64,000 bases of DNA from positions 96,743,489-96,807,488 of the forward strand of contig NC_044563.1 in assembly GCF_007565055.1 (NCBI RefSeq), in the 5' to 3' direction. This stretch comes from Rhinopithecus roxellana. Taxonomy: Eukaryota; Chordata; Mammalia; Primates; Cercopithecidae. Made by a program: the position numbers and the translations under genes. Positions 21,986-33,333 of this stretch are shown piece after piece; positions within the stretch are counted from its first letter, which is position 1; the number at the start of each line of letters is the position of its first letter. The notes beneath the pieces are model-generated. The model made no database searches. It saw nothing but the letters and a program-made list of their open reading frames with translations, and was not told the DNA's origin.

Positions 21986-22651
21986 GAAAGAAGAAAGAAA
22001 GAAGGAGGAAGGAAGGAAGGAAAGGAAGGAAGGAAGGAAGGAGGAAGGAAGGGAAGGAAAGGAAGGAAGGAAGGGAGGAGGAGGGAGGGAGGGAGGGAGG
22101 GAGGGAGGGAGGAGGGAGGGAGGGAGGGAGGGGAGTGAAGGAAGTGCAAGAAGAAGAAAGAACGAAAGAACGACGAGAAAAAACGAAAGAAAGACGAAAG
22201 AAAGAAAGAAGAAATAAAGAAGAAAGAAGAAAGAAAGAAGAAGATAGACAAGCCTAAGAACGCCATAAAGAAAGACGGACAAGAAAGGATCAAAGAAGGC
22301 GAAAAAGGACAGGAAGCTCGGCTCCTTATTCGGAAGCCGCCAGTTGGTCGTTATGAACTCCGAAGTGGTTTATATGATAAGGGTCAACAAGCAAGGATCT
22401 CACCATTATACCTGCACCAAACACTGGAGCTGAGATTGCAGCACGCACTCCAGCCTGTGTGCAGAGTAAGACTCTGTGAATGAAAGAAAGAAGAAAGAAA
22501 GAAGAAAGAAAGAAAGAAGAAAGAAAGAAAGAAAGACAGAAAGACAAGAACGAAAGAAAGAAAGACAGAAGAGCAGAAAGAAGACAGAAAAAAGAAAAGA
22601 AAGAAGAACAAGAAAAGAAAGAGAAAGAAAGAAAGAAAGAAAGAAAGAAAG
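21986..22651 (+). repeat. GA-rich block with a chimeric, error-rich tandem duplication
   Basis: GAAA, GGAA and GGGA repeats run from 21986 to about 22140, then become irregular with scattered C and T. At 22341-22430 there is a degraded copy of the L1-D segment found at 22651-22721. It joins at GAGC to a second copy (22427-22480) of the Alu 3' end found at 21933-21985. A second GA-rich run (22480-22650) then leads into the intact L1-D sequence. Single-base gaps within the copies are more frequent than substitutions. The bases at about 22315-22345 match nothing nearby. Confidence 0.85.
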
Positions 22652-23170
22652 TCGGTCGTTATATGATAAAGGGGTCAACAAGCAAGGATATAACAATTAT
22701 ATATGCACCAAACACTGGAGCACCCAGCTATACAAAGCAAATATTACTAGCACTAGGAAGAGAAATAGATCCCAATACAATATTAGCTGGAGCCTTAACA
22801 CCGCACTTTCAGCACTGAACAAATTATTCAGACACAAAATCAACAAAGAAACACTGGACTTAATCTGCACTATCGAACCAATGGACCAAATAGATATTTA
22901 CAGAACATTTCATCTAATGGTTGCAGAATAATCATTCTCCTCAGCACATGGATCATTCTCAAGGATAGACCATATGTTAGGCCACAAAACAAGTCTTTAA
23001 AAATTGAAAAACAATTGAAGTTATATCAAGTATCTTCTCTGACCATAATGGAATAAAAGGAATTCAATAACAAGAGGAATCTTGGAAACAATAAAAGTAC
23101 ATGGAAATTATCCAATATGCTCCTGAATGACAGGGGGTCAATGAAGAAATTAAAAAGAAAATTAAAACTT
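22652..23170 (+). pseudogene. L1-D ORF2 endonuclease remnant, part 2
   Basis: The text corresponds to the middle of the L1 endonuclease domain: GCACCAAACACTGGAGCACCC, then DxIDIYRTFH-like reading at about 22885, then a TATGTTAGGCCACAAAAC segment. Frames are broken by stops at about 22931 and later. It ends near GAAAATTAAAACTTTTCAAAG where L1-E begins. Confidence 0.78.
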
Positions 23171-23189
23171 TTCAAAGCAAGGCAGGACA

Positions 23190-25032
23190 ACAGCCCATCC
23201 TAGAGCAACATGGAGCCAAGGGAACCTCCCCGACCCAGGGAAGTGGTACTGAAAAATCCAAGACAACTAGGGACTGGAGCAGAACCCCAGCATACTGCAG
23301 CAGCCCTACAGAAAAGTGGCCAGAGTGTTACATGGGTGCCTATTCCCATATCTGCTCACTGGGCAGGTCCTCCAGGCCCTGGGCCTTCAGCCATCCCCTG
23401 CTGGGGCTATTGAGCCAGTGGCATCTCTGCGATTCCCTGGACAGAACTCCCAGTGGGAGGGGTGGGTTGCCATCTTTGCTTTCTTACAGCCCTTGCCCTT
23501 GCTGTCTCCAGGCTTGGGAGAGTCTGTGGAAATCAGGGACTCATCCCAACCTCCAGCACAGAGCAACCACCTCACAGAAAAGTGGCCACTGTTCTCCAAG
23601 CAGATCCCAGTCCTCACTTCTCCTTACTTGGCAGAGCCACACAATCTGGAACTCTGACACAACCACCCTGCCCCGACCTGATCACCACAATCAGAGACAA
23701 CGCAGCACTTCTCTGAGGAGAAAATCCCAGAATCAACCTACAACTGCTCTGCCACTACAGTTGCAGTCATACAACCTAACAACCCTCAAACTAGGAAGGA
23801 AAAAAGGGCTGAGTCATTATGTTGGCACCCCCAGCATACCATAGCTACCATAGGGCGAGGAGTCCAGCACCCTTCCCTGGGAATCTCTACCCTCGCCCTT
23901 CACCAGGCAAGGCCCCCAACTCATGGGCACAAAACAGCTGCCACACCCATGGCTAAGCATACCTAGTTGTAGTGCCTGGAGTTTCCCTGGGGAGAGGATC
24001 CCAGAAGCATAAAACAGCCCCTCTGCCACTGACACAGTAACAGTTCTATCCCTGATGCCCTTCGTCTGGGGAAGAAACAAACAGATTGAGGGCTACACCC
24101 AAGCTTACAGCGCACCATACACACCATATGCAGAAGAGACCAATCTCTCCTCCCTGCGAGCCTTCAACCCCCTCCTCCCCAATAAGCAGACCCCCAAGCT
24201 CACACCAGCAGTGCAGCCACCCCACCCCACTGGCTGAACACCCCCAGTAACAGTGACTCCATGTTTCTTGGAGGTGGAGCCCCCAAGGGCAACTGAAATC
24301 CTCTCTGCCACTGTCTCTGCAGTGAAACTGCCCTTGCTACGCTTGGGCTTAATGAAGGAGCGAAGACCCTAAGTACTTTATTCACACCTCCAACAAAGGA
24401 GTGTGTTAGTCCAAGGAGAGGAGGCCAGTCTATCTGCCACAGGTCACATCCACACCCCCTGCTTGTCACCAGACAGGGAACCCCCAACTTGTGCCCACAG
24501 CACAGACTTCATACTGCACTGTTTGCAGAGCAATTGCTGACCTCCATTTCTCTGGGCTGAAGCCCTCAGAAGACAAGCAAAAGACCCTTGGCCACAACCA
24601 CTACTGAGGTCCCTTCCTCTGCTGCCTCCAAGTTGGGGAAGAAACATAAACCCTGAGATCATGCCAGAGCTGCAGTGGGCAGCCCAGACGTGCAAAGCCA
24701 TGAATCACAGCCATCACTCAATGGGAAAAGAAGCCCCCATCACTCCAAGAGAGGGATCATGGTTGCAACTGTGAGGAAATATAGGAAAGTCACACAACTG
24801 AGCAAGAGCCTACCAACTGACCAATACATCTAAGTGTCACCTACTAAATCACACACCAAAGCTTCAACACCAAAAGGACCTGACTAACATACCCCACTAT
24901 GAAACAAAAGACAAAAGTAAGCTACAAATAAAGACCCTGCACAAAGCCTCAGCCCTGTGAAAATATCCAGAAAAGAAGTCTATTGACTATACCCAATCTG
25001 CACTGCAGTTAAAGAAATAGCCACATGCAGAG
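23190..25032 (+). promoter_or_regulatory. L1-E 5' UTR
   Basis: This GC-rich leader of about 1.8 kb contains repeated phrases, for example CTGGGGAAGAAACAAAC (near 24067) and TTGGGGAAGAAACATAAACC (near 24633), and CTCTGCCACTGACAC (near 24020) and CTCTGCCACTGTCTC (near 24302). This indicates diverged tandem monomers of roughly 300-550 bp. It was the promoter region when the element was active. The ORFs on both strands here (up to 170 codons) lack ATG-plus-domain support. Confidence 0.65.
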
Positions 25033-26050
25033 ATGAGAAAGAACCAAGACAATAATTCTGGTAACTCAAGAGTTACACATAAGAGTGTCATATGACCTCC
25101 AAATGACCACATCAGTTCTCCAACAAGAGTCCTTAACCAGGCTGAGCTGGCTGAAATGGCAGAAATAGAATTCAGAATATGGATAGGAATGAAGATCACT
25201 GAGATTCAGGAGACTTGCAAAACCCAATCCAAGAAAACTAAGAATCTCAATAAGGTGATACAGGAGCTGAAGGATGAAATAGCCAGTATAAGAAAGAACC
25301 TAAAAGATCTGACAGTGCTGAAAAACACAATACAATTATTCCACAATACAATCATAAGTATTAACAGCAGAATAGACCAAACTGAGGAAAGAATCTCAGA
25401 AATGGAAGACTGGCTCTCTGAAATAGGACAGGCAGAAAAAAATAAAGAAAAGAAAATGAAAAAAAATGAACAACAGCCCCAAGAAATATGGAATTACGTA
25501 AAGAGACCAAATCTACTAATCATTGGCATCCCTGGAAGGGAGGAGCAGAAAACGAACAACTTGGAAAACATATTTCAGGATATCATCCATGAAAACTCCC
25601 CCAACCTGGCTAAAGAGGCCAACAGTCAGAAACAGGAAATACAGAGAACTCCTGAAAGATTCTACACAAGAATATCATCCTCGAGACACATAGTCATCAG
25701 ATTTTCCAAGGTCGAAATGAAAGAAAGAATATTAAGGCAGCTAAAGAGAAAGGGCAGGTCACCTACAAAGGGAACACCCTCAAGATAACACCAGATGTTT
25801 CAGCTGAAACCCTATGAGCCAGAAGAGATTGGGGGCCTACAGTCAACATTCTTAAAGAAAAAATCTTCAACCAAGAATTTTATATCCAGCCAAACTAAGC
25901 TTCCTAAGTGAAGGAAAAATAAGATCCTTTTCAGATAAGCAAATGTTGAGGGAGTTTGTTACCATCAGATGGGCCTTACAAGAGATCTTGAAAAGAGCAC
26001 TAAACATAGAAAGGAAAGAATGTTACCACCTAATACAAAAACATACTTAA
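25033..26050 (+). pseudogene. L1-E ORF1, disrupted
   Basis: ATG at 25033 opens an ORF1p-like N-terminus, but TGA at 25093-25095 (probably from CGA) stops it. From 25156 a 210-codon open segment continues in the same frame. It includes a coiled coil (about 25200-25440), the RRM-start motif YVKRPNLLIIGIPG (near 25495-25536) and RHIVIRFSKVEMKERIL (near 25684). A frameshift near 25735-25760 displaces the C-terminal domain, which remains recognisable at about 25880-26010. Confidence 0.88.
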
Positions 26051-26224
26051 ATACACAGAGCAGTGACACTATAAAGCAACCACACAAACAAGCTGGCATG
26101 ATAACCAGCTAATAATACAATGACAGGATGAAACCCACACATATCAATACTAACCTAAAATGCAAATTGGCTAAATGCCCCATTTACAAGGCCCAGAGTG
26201 GAAAACTGGATAAAAACACAAAAC

Positions 26225-26588
26225 TGTATTAGTCCATTTTCATGTTGCTGATAAAGACATACCTGAGACTGGGCAATTTACAAAACAAACAGGTTTAATT
26301 GGACTCACAGTTCCACGTGGCAGGGGAGGCCTCACAATCATGATGGAAGGCAAGGAGGAGCAAGTAATATCTTACATGGATGGCAGCAGGCAAAAAGAGA
26401 CACTGTGCAAGGGAACTCCAGTTTTTAAAACCGTCATATCTCATGAGACTATAATTCACTATCAGCACAGGAAATACTCGCCCCCATAATTCAACCACCT
26501 CCTACCAGGTTCCTCCCATGACACATGGGAATCATGAGAGTTATAATTCAAGATGAGATTTGGGTGGGATAACAGCCAAACAATATCA
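26225..26588 (-). mobile_element. THE1-like ERVL-MaLR solo LTR, antisense
   Basis: It reads TGTATTAGTCCATTTTCATG at its left edge and GATTTGGGTGGGATAACAGC to TATCA at its right edge, which is the reverse complement of a THE1/MST LTR. The possible 5-bp target duplication is AAAAC (26220-26224) against AAGAC (26589-26593). There is no internal sequence. Confidence 0.88.
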
Positions 26589-26849
26589 AAGACCCAGTGG
26601 TTGCTGCTGCTGCCTTCAAGAGACCCATCTCAAATGTAATGACATTCACAGGCTCAAAGCTCAAAATAAAGGGATGGAGGAAAACCTATAAAGCAAATGG
26701 AAATCAGAAAAAAGCAGTGGTTGCGATCTTAATTTCAAACAGAATAGATTTTAAACCAACAAAGATCAAAAAAGACAAAGAAGGGAATTACATAATGATA
26801 AAGGATTCAGTTCAACAAGAAGATCTAACTATCCTAAATATATACACAG

Positions 26850-26951
26850 CAGGCGGAGGTTGCAGTTAGCTGAGATCATGCCACTGCACTCCAGCCTGAG
26901 TGACAGAGCAAGCCTATGCCTCAACAAAAAAAAAAAAAAAAAAAAAAAAAA
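26850..26951 (+). mobile_element. Alu 3' fragment
   Basis: Only the end of the right arm is present (GGCGGAGGTTGCAGTTAGC to CTCCAGCCTGAGTGACAGAG), followed by a 26-base A-tail. L1-E ORF2 sequence is missing across the junction, so a deletion probably accompanied or followed insertion. Confidence 0.9.
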
Positions 26952-27280
26952 GGAATACAGTGAAAGTGAAAGCAGTACTAAGATGGAAGTTTATAGCTAT
27001 AAGCACCTACATTTTAAAAAGAGAAAAACTTCAAATAACCTAACAATGTGTCTTAAAGAATTAGAAAAGCAAGAGAAAACCAAACCCAAAATTAGTAGAA
27101 TAATAAAGATCAAAGCAGAAATAAATGAAATTGAAATGAAAAAAAGAATACAAAAGAACAATGAAACAAAAAGTTGTCTTTTTGAAAATATAAACAAAAT
27201 TGACAAATCTTTAGCCAGACTAAGAAAAAAAGAGAAAAGATCCAAATAAATGAAATCAGAGATGAAAAAAGAGACACTAC

Positions 27281-27564
27281 CCCAGCACTTTGGGAGGCCG
27301 AGACGGGCAGATCACAAGGTCAGGAGATCGAGACCATCCTGGCTAACACGGTGAAACCCCGTCTCTACTGAACATACAAAAAACTAGCCAGGCGAGGTGG
27401 CCGGCGCCTGTAGTCCCAGCTACTCGGGAGGCTGAGGCAGGAGAATGGCGTAAACCTGGGAGGCGGAGCTTGCAGTGAGCAGAGATCCGGCTACTGCACT
27501 CCAGCCCGGGCTACAGAGCAAGACTCCGTCTCAAAAAAAAAAAAAAAAAAAGAAAGAAAGAAAA
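27281..27564 (+). mobile_element. Young 5'-truncated AluY with cercopithecoid-type variants
   Basis: It begins inside the left arm at CCCAGCACTTTGGGAGG and is close to AluY consensus. The right arm contains GAATGGCGTAAACC and GCAGAGATCCGGCTACTGC, followed by CCAGCCCGGGCTACAGAGC. The GATCCGG variant and the CCGGGCTACAGAGC variant are ones I associate with Old World monkey AluYR lineages. A perfect 17-bp target-site duplication, GAAAAAAGAGACACTAC, flanks it (27264-27280 and 27565-27581). Confidence 0.95.
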
Positions 27565-28457
27565 GAAAAAAGAGACACTACTACTGATACCACAGAAAAT
27601 CAAAGGATAATTAGAGGCTACTATGAGCAATTATATGTGTGCCAATCAATTGAAATACCAAAAGAAAGAAAGAAATTCCTAGACACATAAAACCTATCAA
27701 GATTGAGCCATGAAGAAATCTCAAACAGACTAATAACAAGTAATGGACTCAAAGCCATAATAAAGTATCCAAGTAAAGGAAAGCCCAGAACCTGATGGCT
27801 TTACTGCCAAATTTTACCAAACATTTAAAGAACTAATATCAATCCTACTCAAACTATTTAAAAAAAAAAAAAAAAAAAAAAAAAGGAGAGGAAGGAGGGA
27901 ATACTCCCAAACTCATTATATGAGGCCAGTATCATCCTGATACCAAAAGCAGACAAAGATGTATCAAAAAAAGAAAACCACAGTCCAAGATCCCTGATGA
28001 ACACTGATGCAAGAATCCTCAACAAAATACTGGCAAACCAAATTCAACAACACATTAAAAATATCATTCATCATGATCAAGTGGGATTTACCTCGAGAAT
28101 GCAAGGATCTCTCAACATACTCAAATCAACCAATGTAACACATCATATCAACAGAATGAAGGACAAAAACCATATGATTATTTCAAGTAATGCTGAAAAA
28201 GCATTTGATAAAATTCAACATCCCTTCAGGCTGAAACCTCTCAAAAAACTGGGTACAGTAGGAACATACCTCAACATAATAAAATTCATATTTGCAAGAC
28301 CCACAGCTAATATCATACTGAATGGGGAAAAACTGAAAGCCTTTTATCTTTAATCTGAAACATGACAAGGATGCCCACTTTCACCATGGTAACTCAACAT
28401 AGTACTGAAGTCCTAGCTAGAGCAATCAGACAAGAGAAGGAAATAAAGGGCAGCCAA

Positions 28458-28776
28458 GGCCAGGCATGGTAGCTCACACATGTAATCCCAGCACTTTGGG
28501 AAGCCAAGGAAGGCAGATCACCTGAGGTCAGGAGTTCAAGACCAGCCTGGCCAACATAGTTTAACCCCATGTCTACTAAAAATACAAAAATTAGCCAGGC
28601 GTGGTAGTATACCCCTGTAGTTCTGGCTACTCAGGAGGCTGAGGCAGGAGAATTGCTTGAACATGGGAAGCAGAGGAAGGTTGCAGTGAGTTGAGGTCAT
28701 GTCACTGCACTCCAGCCTGGGTGACAGGGTGAGACTCTGTCTCAATAAATAAATAAATAAATAAATAAATAAATAG
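28458..28776 (+). mobile_element. Full-length Alu (AluS-like) with AAAT-repeat tail
   Basis: GGCCAGGCATGGTAGCTCACAC starts it and both arms are present. The tail is an AAAT microsatellite (28743-28775). It splits L1-E ORF2 between the RT palm and the active-site region. Confidence 0.94.
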
Positions 28777-29030
28777 CATCCAAATTGGAAACGACTAAGT
28801 CAAATTATCCTTGTCTGCTGATGATATGATCTTATATTTAAAAAACCTGAAGTCTCCACAAAAAAACTACTAGAATTGATCAACAAATTCAGTAAAGTGG
28901 CAAGATACAAAATCAACATACAAAAATCAGTAGCATTTCTATATGCCAATAGTGAACAATCTGAAAAAGAAACAAAGAATATAATCCCATTTACAATAAC
29001 CACAAATAAAGTTCAATACCTAGGAATTAT

Positions 29031-29266
29031 TGTAGCTGTCTGCAACACTGAACTCCTTGGTTCAAATGATCCTCCTGCTTCAGCCTCTCATGTAGCTGGG
29101 ACTACAGGCACATGCCACAACATCCAGCTATTTTTTTAATTATATTTAGGGATGAGATCTCATTATGTTGCCCAGGCTGATCTCAAACTCCCAGCTTCAA
29201 GTGATCCTCCCACCTCAGCCTCCTGAGTAGCTAAAAATACAGTCATGGGCCACCACATCCAGCCAT
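29031..29266 (-). mobile_element. Old antisense Alu (AluJ-like), partial
   Basis: GATCCTCCTGCTTCAGCCTC, GTAGCTGGGACTACAGGCAC, CATTATGTTGCCCAGGCTG and CCACCACATCCAGCC are in order. The tail side of the right arm is missing. It marks the boundary between L1-E and the antisense L1 that follows. Confidence 0.85.
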
Positions 29267-31345
29267 AGATATCTAATTATTGGTTTATGCTATTATCTTT
29301 TAAAACTTTAGAAAAAAAAGAAGACCTACAAACGAAAAATAAGTAGTACTTTGATAAGTGATTTTTTTATGTCTTTGTCTGGGTTCAACTTATTGTCTAA
29401 TGTCCCTTCATTTCAGTTTGAAGAAGTCCCTTTGTCATTTTTTGTAGGTAAGGTCTACTAGAGATAAACTCAGTTTTTGTCTGTCTGAGAATGTCTTAAA
29501 TTCTCCTTCATTTTGGAGAGACAGTTTGGCCAGATACAAAATTCTTTGTGGATTATTTCATTACTTTGAAGACATCATCCCATTGCTCTCTGACTTCCAT
29601 GACTTCTGATGAAAAATTAGCTGTTAACTTATTGAGGCTCTCTATACATAAGTCACTTCACTCTTGCTATTTTTAAGATTATTTTGGCTTTTAATAGTTT
29701 AATTATAACTTATCTTGATGTGGCGCTCTGTTAACTTATCTTACATGGAGTTTGTTGAGCTTCTTTGATGTATAGCTTTATGCCTTTTGTCAAATTTTGA
29801 AAGTTTTAAACCATTATTTCCTTAAGCATTCTTTCTGTCCCTTTCTCTCCTCTCTTCTGGGACTCCAACTATGCAAAACAGTCCCACAGTTTCTGAGGCT
29901 CTGCTCATTTTTATTCATTCTTTTTTTTTTTTTTCCTGATCTTTAGCATAATCTCAATTGACCTATTTTCAGTTTCATGGGTTCTTTCTTTTGTCTGCTC
30001 AAATCTGATTTGAACACTTCTTGTGAATTTCTCATTTCAGTTATTTATGCTTTTCAACACCATAATTTCTATTTGGTTCCTTTTTATAACTTCTACATCT
30101 TTGTTGATATTCACCATTTGGTGAGATATCAGTCTCATGGTTTCCTTATTTGCAAATTGTTTCCTTTAGCTATTTGAGAATATTGAAAATACTTGATATA
30201 AAATCTTTGTCTAGTGAGTCCAATGTCTGAGCTTCCTCAGGAACAGTTTCTATAAATTTCTTTTTCTCTTGTCCATGAGCCATATGTTCTCCTTTCTTTA
30301 TACTTGTTGAATATCAGATACTTTGACAACTATAATATGAAATCTCTGGAAATCATAATCTTCCACCTTCTCTGGGGTTTTTTGCTGCTTCTTGTTGTAG
30401 TTGTTTTATTTAGTGACTTTTCTAAACAAATTTGTAAAGTCTGTATTCTTTGTCACATGTAGCTACTGAATTCTGTCCCATGAACTTAGTGGTCATCTAA
30501 TAGTTCAACAGAGATTTCCTTAAATGCCTAGAATCAATCCAAATCAAACAACAACAACAACAACAACAACAAAAACCTCCCAGTCTTTGTAAAAGGGCTT
30601 CCTATATGCTGAGCATGCCTTCAACACACAGTTTACAACTTCCTTAGTCCTCAATTCCTGCTTACACAGAACCTAAAAGTCACTCCAAGAAGAAAACTTG
30701 GGGTCTTTCTCAGTCTTTTTTTTTTTTTTTTTTTTTAGGTATGTACTCAGTCCTGGGCATGCAGTTGGCCTTCTAGATTACCAGGAATATGTAGGTACTT
30801 TTCAAAGCTTATATCTCTTTCCCCAGCCTTTCCTCCTGAGCTTTTTGGTTACTCTACTGCTTGCCCCAACTATTATGCCTTTCCCCATATGGCAGCAAAA
30901 AAAACATTTGCTTTTAAATGTTTGCAAACTATACCTCCAGGGTAGCCATCTCATCTGTGAGAAAGCTCTGAGTTAAACAAACTAATGGCAAGCCTTTTAT
31001 GTAATACTTCATGGAAGCACCAGATAGGTCAAAGCCACAGTTCTTTGAGAATAAGGTCCATGCTGCTTCCACTTGTACTACGTACCTGTAGTTGGAATGT
31101 GAGCTGTCTTTAAAACCACCACCAAGATGGGAAATGAAGAAAACCCGAGTAAGTTAAAGTGTTACAAAGTTATTTTACAGAGATTCAGGGTTTTATTTAA
31201 TTATTATTAAATATTTCCCTGGTTGCTGTAAGCTTTTGAATTGTTTCAAGTTTTAAAAATCTTGATCTTCAAATTTTTTGCAAGTTTTTCTGGAGGGATG
31301 GACTTTGGGACTTCTCTACTCCACCATTTTTGTTTATATTACTCA
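29267..31345 (-). mobile_element. Ancient L1M/HAL1-like 5' portion, antisense
   Basis: Read on the minus strand, the region starts near the L1 5' end (plus-strand CTACTCCACCATTTTTG at about 31332) and runs through the 5' UTR and ORF1-like sequence. Plus-strand markers are CTGGGACTCCAACTATGC, TTTGAGTGCTTTG-like ATTTCCTTAAGCATTC, TATTTGGTTCCTTTTTATAAC and GTCTAGTGAGTCCAATGTC. A short CAA repeat lies at 30549-30575. The sequence is heavily diverged and non-coding. Confidence 0.65.
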
Positions 31346-32259
31346 GCATTAACTGACTATATAATGTTAAAACGATTTTACATTCCTCAGAGGAAAGTCC
31401 ACTTAGTCATGATGAATTATCCTTTCTACATATTTGGATTTAATTTGTTACACTTTTCTAAATTTTAAATTTGTTTTTGTAAGGAGTATTGATCTGTGAG
31501 TTTGAGTTTCTTTCTCGTAATGTTGTATAGTTTTGGTGTCAGAGTAATTCTAGCCTCATCTATTCCCATCATAAATTTTCTGGAAGAGTTTGTGTCTGAT
31601 TAGTATTATTTCTCCTTTAAATGTTTGGTAGAATTTGCCAGTGAAGCTATCTGGCACTGGAATTTTCTTTGAGAAGATTTTGACTTACAAAACCCATTGC
31701 ATTAATGAATATATAGATACTACGGTTATTCATTCATTCTTAAGTAAGTTCTGGTAGTTTGTCTTTTAAGAAATTGATTCCAATTTCATCTAAGCTATTG
31801 AATCCATAGGCATAAAGTTCTTCTATTATCCTTTCAGTATCTGTAGAATATTCATGTGTTTCTTTTATCTTTTTTCCTTATCACTCTGACTAGATGTTTA
31901 TGAACATTATCAATCTCAAAGAACCAATTTTTATTTCACTGATTTTTTCTTACTGTTTTTGTGTTCTCTATTTCATTAATGTTCATTTTCATCTTTATTG
32001 TTTCTTTCCATATGGTTAGTTTGGATTTAGTTTGCTTGTCTTTCTCTATTTCTTAATGTGCAGCTGAGATGATGGATTTGAGACTTTTCTTGTTCTCTAA
32101 TACAGGCTTTCAGTTATATAAACTTCCCTATAGGGACTAATTGAATAGCATTCCTTAAGTTTTAATATGTTATGTTTTCATTTTCTTTCCATTTAAATTG
32201 AACTTCTAATCTCTTTTTAAAATCTTTTTATTTAGAAGTATGTTATTTAGCTTTCAAAT
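31346..32259 (-). mobile_element. Ancient L1 ORF2 fragment, antisense
   Basis: Plus-strand markers of reverse-complemented L1 reverse transcriptase are GGTAGAATTTGCCAGTGAAG, CTGGTAGTTTGTC, GAACCAATTTTTATTTCACTG and TTAGAAGTATGTTATTTAG. No frame is open. It is interrupted on the right by the MaLR element at 32260. Confidence 0.75.
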
Positions 32260-32305
32260 TGTGTTAGGCTATTCTTGCACTGCCATAAAGAAATATCTGA
32301 AACTG
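32260..32305 (-). mobile_element. MaLR 3' LTR, left piece
   Basis: TGTGTTAGGCTATTCTTGCAC begins the LTR on the plus strand. Positions 32287-32305 (AAAGAAATATCTGAAACTG) are the left target-site duplication of L1-B. Confidence 0.9.
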
Positions 32306-33333
32306 GTACTGCTTCAAGATGGCTGAATAGGAACAGCTCGAGTCTGCAGCTCCCAGCGAGATCAACACAGAAGACGGGTGATTTCTGCATTTCCAACTGA
32401 GGTATCTGGTTCATCTCATTGAGACTGGTTGGACAGTGGGTACAGCCCACGGATGGCAAGCTGAAGCAGGGCAGGGAGTTGCCTCACCCAGGAAGTGCAA
32501 GAGGTCAGGGAATTTCCCTTTCCTAGCCAAGGGAAGCCGTGACAAACTGTACCTGGAGGAACAATACACTTCGGCCCAAATACTGAGCTTTTCCCACAGT
32601 CTTAGCAACCAGCAAACAACGAGATCCCCTCCCATGCCTGGCTTGGTGGGACCCATGCCCACAGAGCCTTGCTCACTCCTAGCACAGCAGTCTGAGACCG
32701 ATCTGCAATGCTGCAGATTGGTGGGGGGTAGGGGTATCCGCCATTGCTGAGGCTTCAGTAGGCAGTTTTATGCTCACTAAGCAGCCAGGAAGCTCAAACT
32801 GGGCAGAGACCACCAGAGCTCAGCAAGGCCTACTGCCTCTCTAGATTCCACCTCTGTGGGAAGGGCATAGCTGAACAAAAGGCAGACAGCCTCTTCAGAC
32901 TTAAACGCCCCTGTATGAACGCTCTGAAGAGAGCAGTGGTTCTCCCAGCATTGCATTCGAGCACTGAGAATGGACAGAGTGCCTCTGCAAGTGAGTCACT
33001 GACCCCTGTGTAGCCTGACTGGGAGACATCTCCTAGTAGGGGCCAACAGACACCTTATACAGGTGGGTGTCCCTCTGGGACAAAGCTTCCAGAGAAAGGA
33101 TCAGGCAGCAACATTTGCTGTTCTGCAGCCTCTGCTGGTGATACCCAGACAAACAGGGTCTGGAGTAGACCTCCAGCAAATTCCAACAGACCTTCAGCTG
33201 ATGGGCCTGACTGTTAGAAGGAAAACTAACAAACAGAAAGGAATAGCACCAACATCAACAAAATGACATCCACACCAAAACCCCATCTGTAGGTCACCAA
33301 CATCAAAGACCAAAGGTAGATAAACCTACAAAG
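32306..33333 (+). promoter_or_regulatory. L1-B 5' UTR / former internal promoter
   Basis: It is collinear with the L1-A and L1-C 5' UTRs but more diverged. A CAAGATGG YY1-type site lies at 32315-32322, 9 bases into the element. The region ends at TACAAAG before the mutated ORF1 start. Confidence 0.8.

Larger units (their letters stand above)
10661..23170 (+). mobile_element. Old L1 'L1-D' (5' UTR, ORF1, start of ORF2), nested
   Basis: This plus-strand L1 is of the L1PB/L1M age class. Its 5' end lies near GGAGCAACACGGGTGAATAG (10678). The 5' UTR with tandem monomers runs to about 12980, and ORF1 remains lie at 12981-14460. A diverged inter-ORF region follows to 14825. ORF2 endonuclease region continues at 21314-21720 and about 22651-23170. 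Insertions are an Alu left monomer, two Alus in ORF1, an Alu split by full-length L1-A, and an Alu plus GA-rich block in ORF2. It is cut off by the 5' end of L1-E. Confidence 0.8.
23171..29030 (+). mobile_element. Old L1 'L1-E' (5' UTR, ORF1, ORF2), nested, 3' truncated
   Basis: This plus-strand element of L1MA/L1PB age has a long, GC-rich 5' UTR with repeated sub-blocks (about 23190-25032), ORF1 (25033 to about 26050) and ORF2 (26120-29030). ORF2 is interrupted by a THE1-like LTR, an Alu fragment, a young AluY and a full Alu. It stops at an antisense Alu at 29031, so the C-terminal ORF2 and the 3' UTR are missing. None of the several 5' UTR ORFs has a family resemblance to a known protein. 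Confidence 0.8.
26120..29030 (+). pseudogene. L1-E ORF2, disrupted and interrupted
   Basis: The start ATG at 26120 is followed quickly by a stop (GGATGA). Endonuclease pieces lie at 26120-26224 and 26589-26849. About 600 bp of endonuclease is missing at the Alu fragment (26850). The linker and RT region resume at 26952, with RT palm text at 27997-28353 (ILNKILANQIQQHIKNIIHHD) and a decayed active-site region near 28815. An expanded A-run (about 27859-27884) lies within the coding region. It ends at the antisense Alu at 29031. Confidence 0.88.

Noticed and set aside
21796..22293. Long antisense ORFs across the Alu and GA-rich block.
   Set aside because: They combine antisense Alu text with a polypyrimidine repeat, a common source of false ORFs.
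23316..23844. Overlapping plus-strand ORFs of 113 and 170 codons in GC-rich sequence, possible exons.
   Set aside because: They lie in the L1-E 5' UTR, show no domain and have no splice context I can support.
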